A stretch of DNA of 64,000 bases, taken from positions 123,331,324 to 123,395,323 of the forward strand of contig NC_134460.1 of NCBI RefSeq assembly GCF_047948215.1. The letters run 5' to 3'. Made by a program: the position numbers and the translations under genes. This document shows, in pieces, positions 23,686 through 35,304 of the stretch; the stretch's first letter is position 1; each line of letters starts with the position of its first letter. The notes under the pieces are model-generated. The model was not told the DNA's origin and did no database searches. It saw only the letters and a program-made list of their open reading frames with translations. This DNA comes from Lycorma delicatula. Its lineage: Eukaryota > Arthropoda > Insecta > Hemiptera > Fulgoridae.

Positions 23686-24356
23686 AAAAGTGTAAAGTAG
23701 ACACTACATGAATTCCTTGTACGTCAGTTAAATTACATAACCATTTTTTTTTAAATGAAAAATTCATAAAATTTTATTTTATTAATAATTTTTAATATTT
23801 TATTATTTGTTTTTATTGTTATTATTGAATTATATTTATCGTAAAACTTTTTTTCTGCAATCAGAGGTTAATAATTATTAATATCAATATATTTAAATTA
23901 AAAAAAAAGGAAGTGAAGTCTAATTCGAACCGATGTGCCTTCTCCTTGTAAGATCCAAATATTTCATTAATTAAAATTTTGACTATAACTCTGGAACTAA
24001 TGAAAATAAATATCACTTATGATATATCATTGAAAATTTCTTAATGAGGTCTTATTATTGCAGTTAAGAAAAAGTCCAAACCAAATGTTTTTCGATTTTG
24101 GGCTTTTTTAGACACTTTTGGTTCATTCGATTGCAATCAGAAGGGAAGGTGCACAACTACATGTTACAACAATCCTAAATTCAAAATTTCAGCATCCTAC
24201 GGCTAATAGTTTTTGAGTTATATGAGACACATACATACGTAAAGACGTCACGCCGAAACGTCAAAATGGATTCAGGGATAGTCAAAATGAATATTTTCAT
24301 TGAAATCTGAAGACCAAAATTTTTCACAATCACAATACTTCGTACAAGGAAGTAAA
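23686..24356 (+). mobile_element. Family A repeat with inverted ends, copy A1
   Basis: A ~650-bp repeat with inverted end motifs TTCCTTGTACG (23713-23723) and CGTACAAGGAA (24341-24351). Similarity to other copies (32379-33066 minus, 34157-35903 plus, 44860-45532 minus) extends about 25 bp outside the left motif (GACACxACATGA) but hardly past the right one. Shared landmarks are AATTCGAACCGATGTGCCTT, ATTAATTAAAATTTTG, GATTGCAATC, GGTGCACAACTA, ATGTTACAAC and a CTACGGCTAAT block. No coding capacity seen. It is probably a MITE-like non-autonomous DNA transposon; the parent superfamily is unknown. Confidence 0.75.
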
Positions 24357-24442
24357 AGAAAAATATATTAAATCATATTTCTTTCATATTTATCAATAGA
24401 CAATTTCTGATTAAATAGTTTAATTAAACAGTTTACTTTTGT

Positions 24443-24735
24443 ACCCGACTTGGTTGGTCTAATGGTTAAACTCGTCATTGCAAATCAACTGATTTCGAAG
24501 TCGAGAATTCTAAGGTTCAAATCCTAGTAAAGGCAGTTACGTTTACACGGATATAAATACTACATCGTGGATAGTGGTGTTCTATGGTAGTTGGGTTTCA
24601 ATTAACCACACATCTCAGGAATGGTCGACCTGAGACTGTACAAGACTACACTTCATTTACATTCATACATATCCTCATTCATCCTCTGAAGTAATACCTT
24701 ACGCTAGTTCCGGAGGCTAAAGAGAAAAAGAGAGT
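24443..24735 (+). mobile_element. SINE (tRNA-derived family 1), near full length
   Basis: A short interspersed element whose head resembles a tRNA gene: box A-like TGGTCTAATGG at 24455-24465 and box B-like GGTTCAAATCC at 24514-24524, spaced as in an internal RNA polymerase III promoter. The body follows (GGTGTTCTATGGTAGTTGGG, CTCAGGAATGGTCGACCTGA) and then the tail CTCTGAAGTAATACCTTACG and an AG-rich run. It matches the copies at 12593, 25140, 25383, 54154 and 58617. It encodes no protein and depends on a LINE for copying. No clear target duplication was found for this copy. Confidence 0.85.
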
Positions 24736-24754
24736 TCAATTGTAAATAGTGAAA

Positions 24755-24812
24755 TTTTATATGTGTAACGAAGTTACACATATAATACACTTTTATATGT
24801 GTAACGAAGTTA
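24755..24812. repeat. Perfect 12-bp palindrome and 22-bp direct repeat
   Basis: TATATGTGTAAC (24758-24769), loop GAA, GTTACACATATA (24773-24784) forms a perfect stem. The 22-mer starting TTTTATATGTGTAACG occurs at 24755-24776 and again at 24791-24812. It lies just 3' of the SINE tail. Confidence 0.85.
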
Positions 24813-25139
24813 GATATGTCTGTTAATCAATTGAGGCGAATTTCTATAAATAATTTTTTATCTCGTGTTACATCTGACGTTTTGTTTCTATGTAAGATTT
24901 GTTCAAGATAATTTGATTACATTTCTGTAAATATACTTTATAGTACTACAAAGAATAATATTATTTTTTGTATAAGGGTTACCCTGCTTGAAAAAATTGC
25001 TGTGGTGTAATATGCATCTGATTAAAAGAATATAATATACAATGTACCGATCGAAGCGAATTTTATATTTATGTTTCATCTACTTGTTAATTTGTGTATT
25101 TGCAATTGGATTATGACCAAACTAGTTTTCAATTCATTT

Positions 25140-25272
25140 CCTTAGTGAATGAGGAAGATATGTATGAATGTGAATGAAGTGTAGTCTTGTACAGTCTCAG
25201 GTGGATTACTCCCGAGAAGTGTGGTTAATAGAAATCTAACCACCAAAGAACACTGATACCCACGATCCTGAA
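25140..25272 (-). mobile_element. SINE family 1, 3' body fragment
   Basis: Reverse-complement match to the 3' half of the family: TGAATGAGGAAGATATGTAT, GTAGTCTTGTACAGTCTCAG, GTGTGGTTAATAGAAATC, ACCACCAAAGAACACTGATA. The tRNA-like head is missing. Confidence 0.75.
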
Positions 25273-25382
25273 TGTTAGATAAGTTTTTTGTATTGCGTTT
25301 GAATTACAAACACTTATATTCTTTTTTTTCAAATCTGTACGTTACAATCTGTTTAGCAAGTGAACAATAAGTCTGATTCAAC

Positions 25383-25626
25383 AAAACGAGGATGATGTGT
25401 ATGATATGTAAATGAGAAATAGTCTTATACAGACACAGATCAGCTATTCCTGAGAGGTGTGGTTAATTGAACCCCAACCACCAAAGTACACCGTAATGAA
25501 CTGTCTGGTATTCAAATCCATGTAAAAGCAATTAACGTTTACTAGGATTCGGACCTCAGAACCTTCGACTTCGAAAATCAGCTGTTAAAAAACTAATCTG
25601 CAACGTCAAGTTAACCACTAGTCCAT
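25383..25626 (-). mobile_element. SINE family 1, diverged copy with tRNA-like head
   Basis: Minus-strand copy with body (GAGAGGTGTGGTTAATTGAA, CCCAACCACCAAAGTACACC) and head (GATTCGGACC at the box B position, CAGCTG, TTAACCACTAGTCC at the box A position). More diverged than the copies at 54154 and 58617. It is about 110 bp from the previous fragment, in the same orientation. Confidence 0.7.
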
Positions 25627-25799
25627 GTATATTATTATCAAAAAATGTCTTATAAATTTTCTAGTGAAAAATACACAGACATCATTTTCGTTTACGGGTT
25701 CTGAAATGGAAAAGCATAAGCTGTGCAGCGAGAATATCATTAAAGACTTTCGAATAGGATGATTCCAGGTCACAGAACGTTCGCTTTGGTATTCGATTG

Positions 25800-26090
25800 C
25801 TTACGTAATTAAACTAGAAATTCAATTGTGGGACAAATTTTTTCAACTTTTCTGGTCAAACTTCATACAAAAGCACAAAGTTTACTCCCTTTATTTGGTA
25901 CTCAAATATTACAGTCTGGCTTAATTTTATCGAAAGCTCAGAAATCAGGGCGAAATTTTTCGGCAGCTGATGGTACTTGTTAAAGAAACTTTCCATACCT
26001 ATGCTTATATGAATTTTTTTCTTTATTTTCACCAAAATTTTATGTCCTTTATGTCCCGAAAATTTGATACATTCTTCTTGAATCACTCTG
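25800..26090 (+). mobile_element. Solo long-TIR arm ending AATCACTCTG
   Basis: The segment ends AATCACTCTG at 26081-26090 followed by TA, like the right end of the transposon at 16599-18618, and shares AGAAATCAGGGCGAAATTTT, CTTTCCATACCTATG and TTCTTGAATCACTCTG-type landmarks with the other arms. No transposase lies next to it. A 92-codon minus-strand ORF across it is probably an accident of the arm sequence. Confidence 0.55.
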
Positions 26091-26094
26091 TATA

Positions 26095-26690
26095 AGTGGT
26101 ACTCATTGTAAAAGACTCTGCCCAAAGCAAACATTAATTATAATAAAACAAACACTATTATTCTTAGAAAAAAGTAATTTTAAATAATTATGTACATTAT
26201 GTGTTTTACTTAATGTACGATATTTACTTTATACGATATTTACACGATGTTTTACTTAATGTGTTTTCTTAGTTATCAGAAAGACTTGTTTGTATTAATA
26301 GCGTAAAACAGAAAATTAATTAAAAATTTCTATGAAGAAATAATACAATGTGTAGTTTTATATTATTTTCATTCAATAAGAAAACTCAAATAAATCAATT
26401 TAAATGAAATAATATTAAGATATACATAAGCTACAGAAAAGAGTTTAAAACATTATGTTAAAAAATACCAACGAGGAAGCATTTTATTTTTTCGGTAAAA
26501 ACCTGAAATATGATGGATAAAACTATATATGCAATAAATTTCTAAAAATAAAAATGCCGTGAATCGAAATTAAAATTACCAAATTTAGAACTTATTATTC
26601 TTATAATTCCCCAAATACCTGGCTGATTAAAATAAAAAAGGCGTAGATAGTTCAAATATTTTAGGAGGATTAATTATTCATTCATTTATA
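26095..26690. other. AT-rich DNA, no gene seen
   Basis: Short repeats of TACGATATTTAC near 26215-26245; nothing else recognised. Confidence 0.5.
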
Positions 26691-26699
26691 GTGCTCTGC

Positions 26700-27970
26700 A
26701 ATTACAACAGGCCTGCACGGCTCCTGCTCTCCACCTTGTTTTAACCTCTTTGTTTCCGCTTATTTTCCCTTTTCCATAATCTCATCCATCATTTGAAATC
26801 TCTTCTCTCCTCTTGCTTTTCTTCCATTCAGCAAATCTTCTGTCGCATCAACTAATAAACACCTTCTTCTCAAATAATGTCCTAGCCAGTTCCTTTTCTT
26901 ATATTCAATCACATTTAGCATTTTCCTGCTCTCTTCGATTCTCCTTAATACTTCTTCATTAATTACACGGTCTTGCCATCTGAAATTTATCGTTCTGCGC
27001 CATACCCACATCTCAAAAGCCTCGATTCGTTTTGTGTTTGCCTTTCTCATCGTCCATGTTTCAGCTCCATAGAGCATCACACTCAAATTAAAACATCTTA
27101 GCGTTCCTTAAGCTACATTTAACTTTTCATACAGTAGTCTTCCCTTCTTATTAAATGCCTGCTCAGTTCTTGTTTTAATTTCTACTGTGCTTACCTTACT
27201 GTGCAAGGTTTCTAAGTACTGAAATTATTTAACCTGCTCTAAAACTTAATTTTCTATCTTAATCTCAAGCCTCTTCTCTTTTCCATCAAGTACCGTAGAT
27301 TTGCCTTCTTTTTGTTTACCTTCATACCACGACTTTCGCAAGCTTCGTTTAAGTCATCGAGTATTTCATTTAGTTTACTTGGATTCTCCACCGGTACCAC
27401 CATGTCATCAGCAAAACGTATAAATTCTATTCTACCCCCCCCCCCCCCCGACAATCTTTATTCCTCTTTTCCTATTCAGATAGTATTTAATTATTTCTAC
27501 GAGATATTTACTAAACAGTGCTGGTGACATGTAGCATCCCTGCTTCTAACCCATTCCAGTCCCTATTCTTCCTATCATTTCGTCTCCTACCCTCACTTTT
27601 GCTCTCTGGTTAAAGTACAGTTTTTTATTAGGCGCCTCTCTTTCCAATCAACTCCCTTCTTTTCAAAAATTAGCAGTAATTTATCCCATCTAACTTTGTC
27701 AAACGCCTTTTCTAGGTCGACAAATACACTCTCCGCCTTCTTTCCATGTACCTCTCACCTATTACTCTTAGCAACTCTTTAGTGTCCCTTGTTGCAATAA
27801 CCCTTCTAAATTCATACTGTTCTTCCTCGATACTGCCATCCAATTTATTGCATATCCTCTTATTTAAAACCTTTAACAATACCTTAGCTGCATGTGATAT
27901 TAGGCTAATCATTCTATGTTCTTCACTAATGAAATGTGAAGAACACTTCTTTAAGAGAATTAATACGTTT
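26700..27970 (-). mobile_element. 5'-truncated LINE, reverse transcriptase part of ORF2
   Basis: Minus strand, in order. Finger/palm start: MISLISHAAKVLLKVLNKRI and EEEQYEFRRVIATRDTKELL (27912-27780). Then the 'G-x-x-Q-G-C-x-x-S-P' block as KQGCYMSPALFSKYL (about 27550-27500), then RFADDMVVPVENPSKLNEIL with the catalytic FADD encoded by 27404-27415. The thumb follows with SVMLYGAETWTMRKANTKRI, EAFEMWVWRRTINFRWQDRV and KRNWLGHYLRRRCLL (27086-26860). The catalytic FADD is intact, but frames are broken in several places, including at a run of 15 Cs (27435-27449) just upstream of it. No AP endonuclease part, so the copy is 5'-truncated and dead. Confidence 0.85.
27435..27449. repeat. C15 homopolymer
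   Basis: Fifteen consecutive Cs (glycine codons on the LINE strand) in an otherwise A+T-rich region, probably a slippage expansion. Confidence 0.9.
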
Positions 27971-27979
27971 ATATTTTTA

Positions 27980-29400
27980 ATGTATTAGAAAATAACATAT
28001 TTTTTTTTTGGTATGCTTTTCATTAATTTCCTAACTGTACTGATCACATGATTTATATATAATTATAAGAATATTTATAATACTGATTATTTTCTGCAGG
28101 CACAGTAAATGTTTTTATTAAATAATTGTGAGTTTGTTTCTGTAATAACGTAATAAACTAAAATATAAACTTTTATTAGCATTTTTTAAATTAGATACTT
28201 TACGATAATTAACTTATTTTATTTTGGAATAAATAGATACGAATGAAAAGAAATAATGAGAAGATTTTCAGTGCTCATTATTTTGTGACAAACAGTAAAC
28301 GGAATGGCGTGGGAGATATGGTTACGAAAGGGAGAGCAGCTGTAAAGTATAAGCAAGTCGAGTATAGGCCTCCTCTTCTTCTACGAACCGACTACCACTA
28401 CTGCATTTGTGACTTGTCACCGTAATGAAAATTTACAACATCTCTGGTTTTAGCGTGCTGAAATTGTGTTTTACAGTACTCTGTTGTAGACAACAAACTG
28501 ACTTCGCTTTGTTAACCTAATGAAAGATAATTCTTTGACGTCTGGTAATAGTACAGTTTCATTTATTAAAATTACGTTTTGTTACTGATTTAAATCTCAA
28601 ATGTTAAAAAATATGTACTGTAATAAATTTATGAAAACAAATTATGTTTTATTTTAATATAACACCTTCTTTTCAACACCTATTATGTAAAAAAAAAAAA
28701 AAAATAATAAAATGGTAAAAATATTGCTGAAATTTCTCAATAAAGCTTACAATTTATTACTTATCCAGGTGATTAGGATTTATTTAAAACTATGTTCTAT
28801 TTAAACATTAAAATTCCTAAAAACTCTTTAAATATAAATATCGTTTTTAAAACATGCAAAAACTTATTTTCAATCTTTTTAATAATTTCGTCAATAAAAA
28901 AAAATAACCAAAAATATTCACATTAAATTAAAAAAACTAAAGTAAATTTGTATCGAGTCCACCATTAAACAGTCAAAAATATGAAAATTAACAAAACTGA
29001 TTACGTACGAAAAGTATATTTTTAAATAAATAAAAAACTGATAAAAAATAATAATATAAAGAAGGAGCTATACTAAACAATTATCGGATAAAGTGGAAAA
29101 AAAGGTAAAACAAAAGAAAACTTAAAATAAGAATAAAGAAGTATTTTTCTTATTATAAAAGACCAGGGAAATTATCTGTTGTTGAAACTGCTCTAAAAAT
29201 TAGTTTGTTAAAACAGATTGTGTTAAAAAATGACCGTAATGAACAGAAATTAGACAGCTGCGAAAATAACTTTTTTAATAGTGATAAAAAGTTATCCTTG
29301 AACAGCAATATGCAACAGATATCTAATAGCCCTTTTTAAATATGAAAATTTTTTTTGTAACACAACCTTTCTACAACCTATCTTTTTTTTAAAACAACCT
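27980..29400. other. AT-rich DNA, no gene assigned
   Basis: A less A+T-rich patch at 28240-28430 carries a 60-codon ORF with no recognisable motif. Otherwise low-complexity A+T sequence. Confidence 0.45.
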
Positions 29401-29404
29401 CCTA

Positions 29405-29745
29405 CGAGGCTACCACCGTTTTGGGAAAGGCTCTTCCAATCGATTTAGTGGTGAAAGTTCGGGCAGTCATGTGGAGATTGCGAAGATGCTGGGAGGCCGA
29501 GGTATTTGGGATGCGGTTTCGGGCCGCGCCAGTACCGAAACGGAAGGGTGATACACCACCGGGACACGTAATCCGGTGGTGTATGGCACCGCGCTTAGTC
29601 CGCTCACGCTGTTAGGTATGGTCTAGGAGCTATTTAGGACACTGGTCGCTAAACTGTTTCGAGGCTCAGTAGCCGTTTGTGGCACAGACATTCGATGTTA
29701 TGCCTTAGGGCGACCGAATGTGGTGGTGGCGGGAGAAATGTCAAG
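29405..29745 (+). pseudogene. R1-like LINE scrap and adjoining G+C-rich island
   Basis: The 64-codon open stretch 29421-29615 reads KALPIDLVVKVRAVMWRLRR, EAEVFGMRF and PPGHVIRW. This resembles the region after the reverse transcriptase in R1/SART-type LINEs, where 'LP-D-L-V-x-x-R-A' and 'W-L-R' motifs occur. The assignment is tentative. The next 130 bp stay G+C-rich but have stops. Composition differs sharply from the A+T-rich flanks, consistent with an insertion. No ends identified. Confidence 0.45.
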
Positions 29746-29814
29746 CAAACAAATATTTCTTTTTGTAGCCAAGTTAGAATGAAATAGACCGATCGAAATA
29801 ACTCATTTAAAGGC

Positions 29815-30293
29815 GAAAAAATTGTTACCAGGATTTTTATAAATGTTAGTGGTAAAGGGGCTTATAATAAATGTAAAAAAAAATAAATGTGTGAGCGGGA
29901 TGATGGAGGGTTAATTTGGGGGGTTGAAAAGTGGTGAAAAATGGTAATTACTGCAATTTCCGGCAAAAGTTGACGTCAAAAAAATAAGTGGTTATTTACA
30001 ACACAGAAAGGTATATTTTCACAGAGTTTCGTGAAATTTAAATTATTTTTGTGGAAATGAAAAATAAAAAACGAAAAAAAGTAGATTTTTCGCATTTTTC
30101 TCGGAAATTCTGAGGTTATTTTAACAAAATTTGTTGATTTTTGCATGATCTAAAACTTTTGTATTAAGAAATTTTTTTTTCAACCACCCATATCACCCCT
30201 TCACCACCTCTGCTCACGCATTTATATTTTTACGTTTATTATAATCCCCTTTACCATTTCCAGTTATAAAAGTCCAGGTAACAATTTTTTTCT
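29815..30293. mobile_element. MITE-like element, family B, with ~120-bp TIRs
   Basis: A ~480-bp element whose ends are inverted copies: 29815-29936 and 30173-30293. Shared blocks are AAAAAATTGTTACC at the tip, GGTAAAGGGG, TTATAATAAA, GTGAGC and a GGGTGG/GGGGGTTGAAAA block. The centre is A+T-rich and non-coding. Typical of a miniature inverted-repeat element; no second copy was noticed in the window. Confidence 0.75.
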
Positions 30294-30299
30294 CTAAGT

Positions 30300-32370
30300 A
30301 TAATTTGTTTGTGCTAAAATGGTTAGGTTATCCTTTCTCTTAAATTTTATTTCTAGTGGGGATCACAGATTTACTCATATTACTCATTGTACTCACGTAA
30401 GCTTCGTTTGTTTTATTTTCAAATTCTATACTTACTCAGAAAATGTGGCTTCATTTAATGAAAAAAACAAGATACAAAAATGTTCTTGTTAATTTAGATA
30501 AATTTTTAATACGAGTATACATAAATTAACCTAAATTAACACACAATATATATACCGTAACCGGTATTATTTAGATAATTTACAGATTCGGTTGAGGTCC
30601 CATTTCATAAAAAAAACACGCAAGTTTTGTCACCCAACTTTCACTTTGGCTCAATATGGCTTCCATTTGAATGTGACATCCATCCTATCTGAAGTCGATT
30701 CCAGACTATAATCACCAACTGGGACGTTACCTCTGCAGATAGTAGTACCTTTCCTAGGCATAATAGTAGTGCAAATGATTCAAAAAAAATATTTTGGAAG
30801 CAATATTCGTGGTGGGGAGTAGATAAAATTTTAATAATATATATTTTTGGTATTTCTAAAACTTTTTTGGTTTATCTAAATTTTTTATAATAATAATAGG
30901 ATAAAATTTCATCTTAAGTAACCCTGCTCCCCAAAAACAATTGGGTTTTTTTAGACTCTTCCATTTAACATAGTAACATACATAACACATTACTACTCGT
31001 CCTATATAGTTCCTACTACTATAGTTCCTAGCTGTAGTACATAGTAGTGTAGTCTAGTAAAAATGGATCGTTTTGAGGAAGGTAAATTTCATATTCTAAC
31101 AGGTTTAATAGTTGAAAAATTATTTATGGACTTAAATACTTTATGAATATCAGTATCTACTGTCTTTGATTGATGTGTATTTATACATATATTTATATAT
31201 AGTGTAGTTCAATACTTTTTAATAAGAAAAACTACTTGAATATCATTATACTTCATTATCCACTTCTATTTTAAAACGGATAGAATTAATTCCCTTAACC
31301 AATAAGTTATATCACATTATACGTTATGACCTACTCTTGAGTAGAGATCAAATCATAGCCATATATTATATACATATAATATATGTAGGATATATGCCTA
31401 CATTTTTTACTCCTCTTCACACCCAAAATTTCTCCAGAAACACAATTTTCGGGTAGAAAATATAAATTGTCTTACTTTTTTATTTAATATAATTAAAAAA
31501 ATTAAAAACTATTTGATTGAATATTTGGTGATCATTAAAGAAAACGTTTTGTTTTAAATTATATTAAGTTCACCAGTCTCATGTATCTTCGATAAATATT
31601 ACAAAATTTGTTCTATATACTCGTATTTCTCAGGACTTTCTAAACAATTGTACTACAGTGTAGTGACACATGTCTACTTTACTAATGGATCTTAGTAATG
31701 GTTGAATTATCTATGGCTGTCTAATTTAGTCAAAGTTTGTAACGCTGTTTCCTGATGTTGATGTTGGGTTTATAAATGGAAAACGTTTTACGTTGAAATT
31801 TTTTTACTACAATATTACAAAAATATTTTACTGCAAATACATGTAATAAAAATAAGAGTTTTTTATATTTTGTAGAATTAACAATTAATATTTTTTTTAT
31901 TTTTTAAAACCTATAAATGTACTTAAATCACGTGTGTTGTGTTTAATTTATGGGGTAATCCAGGAATAATTAAAAAGAGTTTTTATTTTTGTAAATATAA
32001 CAAATAATCTGTTCGTTATTCGGTATTAATAGCATTATTATTTTTCATTGTTTAGCTTAACATTAGGAAAAATTTGGTGCGTACGTGAATGGAAATAAAG
32101 TTTTTATTTTTTAAACTGTTTTATTCCTAAAACTTTATTTTAAACTTTGGTTACATATTAATAAAATTTGAATATACAACTATAGAGTTGTACTAAAAGT
32201 TTTTATGATAAGGAGTAGTATTTTTTTTTATCTTAAATTTTACTACATAAATTTTTAATTAAAAAGATCTTCATAAAAGTGGAATATAAATTAGTAAAAA
32301 AAAAATTCTTGTGCAATTTTGTGCAAAAATACTGAATTCTCGTTAATTTAATTTGGTTTTAATGTTTTTA
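30300..32370. other. No gene assigned
   Basis: 30620-30770 is less A+T-rich and unrecognised. An ATG in good context at 31063 followed 19 nt later by a donor-like GAAG|GTAAAT is noted under findings. The rest is low-complexity A+T sequence. Confidence 0.45.
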
Positions 32371-32378
32371 TTTTTTTT

Positions 32379-33066
32379 CTCCCTTGTACCAAGTAAAGGA
32401 AGTACTGTGATCGAAAAAAATGTCTGTTTTCAGATTTCAAAGGAAATATCCATTTTGACTAATTTCGGCGTGAAATTAGCCTATACGTACGTATGTATCT
32501 CAAATAACTCAAAAACGATTAGCCGAAGGATGTTGAAATTTTAGAATTTAGGACTGTTGTAACATCTAGTTGTGCACCTCCCTTTCTGATTGCAATCGAC
32601 TGAACCAAAAGTGTCCAAAATCCAAAAAAATCTGATTTTTGACTTTTTATTAACTGCCGTAATAAGATCTTTTTGAGAGCTTTTCAACGTTATAAAGTTT
32701 TACTTATTTTCTCGTTGGTTCCAGAGTTTAGAAAAATGGAACTTTAATTAATGAAATATTTGGATTTTAGAAAGGGGAAAGAACATCGGTTCGTATCGGC
32801 TTACCTTTTTTTACTTGTTTTTTTTTTTAAATTTAAATATGTAGATTTATTAATAATAATTATTAAACTCTCTCTGATTCATTGAAAAAACAATGTTGCT
32901 ATGATTAATAATTCAATAATAATAATAATAACGAAGAAAATGAAAAAAATCAGAAGTTATTAATTAAATAGAATTTTTTGTACTTCTCATTAAAAAAAAA
33001 AAAAAAATGTGTATATGTAATTTAATAGGCGTATAAGGAAGTTATGTGATTTTCACATCAGATTTT
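32379..33066 (-). mobile_element. Family A repeat, copy A2
   Basis: Reverse-oriented copy of 23686-24356. Left end CCCTTGTACC (32381-32390), right end CGTATAAGGAA (33030-33040), with shared landmarks AATAACTCAAAAACGATTAG, GTAACATCTAGTTGTGCACC, TGATTGCAATCGACTGA and the flank GTGATTTTCACATCAGAT. The 63-codon plus-strand ORF across it is not a gene. Confidence 0.75.
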
Positions 33067-33069
33067 TTT

Positions 33070-34150
33070 AATTTGGTTTAATGTTGCTAACAATAGATGC
33101 AGCAGATAAAGAAACATCAGTGTTCAAAATTGCTGGATTATAACGAACCACAATTCTAACGTCCACAGCTCAAATTTTCCGATTATAATTGAACTTAACT
33201 TAAGAACAACTCAAATTCATTAAATTTTTACATACAGAAATTCAGGTACACTATTACAGCATATTATATAAATTTCAGTGAAATGATCTAGTTAGTTAAT
33301 AGTTTTGAAGATTTTCAATCCACAAAATTTCATTTTATACATAGGCCTTATTATAAATATATAAGGAATCGCCAATTAAAATTAATTGTATTCTCGTACT
33401 CCTATCTGAAAACATAAAGAAAATTCATCTTCATCCCCTACTCAGCATTTTCACTTTTCCATTTTTTCATTTTCCCTCCCGCCAAGCGATCGAAAGTAAT
33501 TTTCTTCCGAAGCACTTTACTTCGAAAGTCGGTAATAAAAACAAAAATGGATTTCATTTTGACTACAGTTTGAACAGGCTTTTAAGTAACATTTAATAAT
33601 TTTACTTATTAAAGTATTTAATAGTAGTTAAAAGTATTTATTAAAATTATTAAAGTAATATTAATATCAAGTAATAATACAAAAAATACTGTTTTAATAG
33701 AATTAAAATTTTAACCAAACTTTAAAGGCTGGGAGGAAGCTTTTAATAAACGAAATGGTTTAAAAATAATTTTTAAATATTTTCTTTTAATTTTTTTAAA
33801 GACAAATGTTTCATAAAATAAAAATTTGTTGAAATACATTACATTTGACCACATCTCAACCCTTTCCCAACCCGATTAAAAATGTAATATTAAAATTACA
33901 TGCAATTAAATTTAAAAAAATTATGAGTTTTTTTTAGTTCTATTTTTTTAGAATCAGAGGATCTTACATTGTTGATAAATTTAAAAAAAAAGCATGTAGG
34001 AAGAGTGAAAGATTTCAGTTTTTGATCAAACCTTACCCTATGTTATAAGAGCTGGCAATTTAAAATTACAAAGGAATATTTTTAAAATAAAATAAATGAT
34101 TCATCTTTCATTGATTCATTGGTAACTAAATAACATGGAAGTTTGTGAAA
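33070..34150. other. No gene seen
   Basis: A C-rich patch at 33430-33490 was examined and not recognised. Confidence 0.5.
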
Positions 34151-34679
34151 TAAAATAATCTGAGTGGACACCACATGATTTCCTTGTACGCCTATTAATT
34201 TACATATACACATTTTTTGCTGCACTTCATTTAAACTTATTTCATTTGAAAATGAGATACGATCCTCTAATTCTTTAATAAAGTGGACGGTTACACATTT
34301 ACTGAAATATTAGTTTTTATTAACATGAAATTTTTATACAATTGTTAATTCAACAATATTACATGAAATATTAGGATAAAGTAAAAGTCCATTTATTTCA
34401 CGTATTACTATATCAATATTATTCGTATCTTTGTGAGTTGCTGATTAACAAAAGTTTCACGTTTCTGGTGTGTCGCATAAATAAAAGTTAATAATAATTC
34501 AGTTTAGTGAACTCCTGTACATGGTTACAAATGTTAATTTCTATATAACGGTGTGAAATATTCAGTTTCTTAATTGATGGATTATTTGGTGAATAATAAA
34601 AAATGAAAAAGACACAATCATACAGAAAAAAGAAAGATAACATGAAGAAATATATCACAAAAAAAACAACAATAAGATG

Positions 34680-34995
34680 CATACGAAGAGGAAGAAAATG
34701 TTATAACCAAAGAATGAATAAAAAGATTAAGATAAAATGATTAATATAAAGAGGAAGAAAATGTTAAGATCAACGAAAGAATAAAAAGATTAAGAGAGGA
34801 TGATGAATATAAAGACAGAGAAAATTTGAAAACTAGAGAACGTGTACGCAAATTAAGATCACAAGAATTATAGCAAACCAAAGAGCGATTAAATGATTGG
34901 CAACAAAAAACAAATAAACGAAATGATGATCAACTCCGACTTATGGAGAATATTGTTTTATTAAATTTATTAAAGTTCGTTCTTGTGAGAGTTTA
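34680..34995 (+). pseudogene. Decayed coding segment with three ~22-residue charged repeats
   Basis: The plus strand reads three successive diverged units: EEEENVITKE-stop-IKRLR, YKEEENVKINERIKRLREDD, and YKDRENLKTRERVRKLRSQE. They are followed after a stop by TKERLNDWQQKTNKRNDDQL. At DNA level the first two units are tandem copies of about 63-66 bp (34685-34749 and 34750-34814). Highly charged repeats of this length resemble the STPR-type tandem repeats and the N-terminal regions of some Helitron-like proteins; that comparison is only suggestive. Stops and the lack of a start make it a pseudogene. Confidence 0.4.
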
Positions 34996-35256
34996 TTTTC
35001 CAGTCACTCTGTAGTTAACTTTAATGTAGATAAAATTAAACGGAAATTTCAAATTAAGTAGGTGGAATTAAACAGAAATTAAACTAGAAAATCCAAAAAT
35101 AATACGATTCTAAATTATAATCTTCAATTAATATTAAATAATCAGATGTTTCACCAAATCTATAAATACTCGTATAAACACATGTAATAATGCCTATTAT
35201 ATTACAAATACACATTTTTAAAAGTACGTGAAATTTTATTTTATCAATAACTTCGG

Positions 35257-35261
<5 letters not shown>

Positions 35262-35298
<37 letters not shown>

Positions 35299-35304
35299 TA
35301 TATT
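35262..35304. repeat. (TA)n microsatellite
   Basis: About 40 bp of TA with one interruption, inside family A copy A3. Confidence 0.95.

Noticed and set aside
28243..28425. 60-codon ORF with less A+T
   Set aside because: No motif, no splice context and no homology that I recognise.
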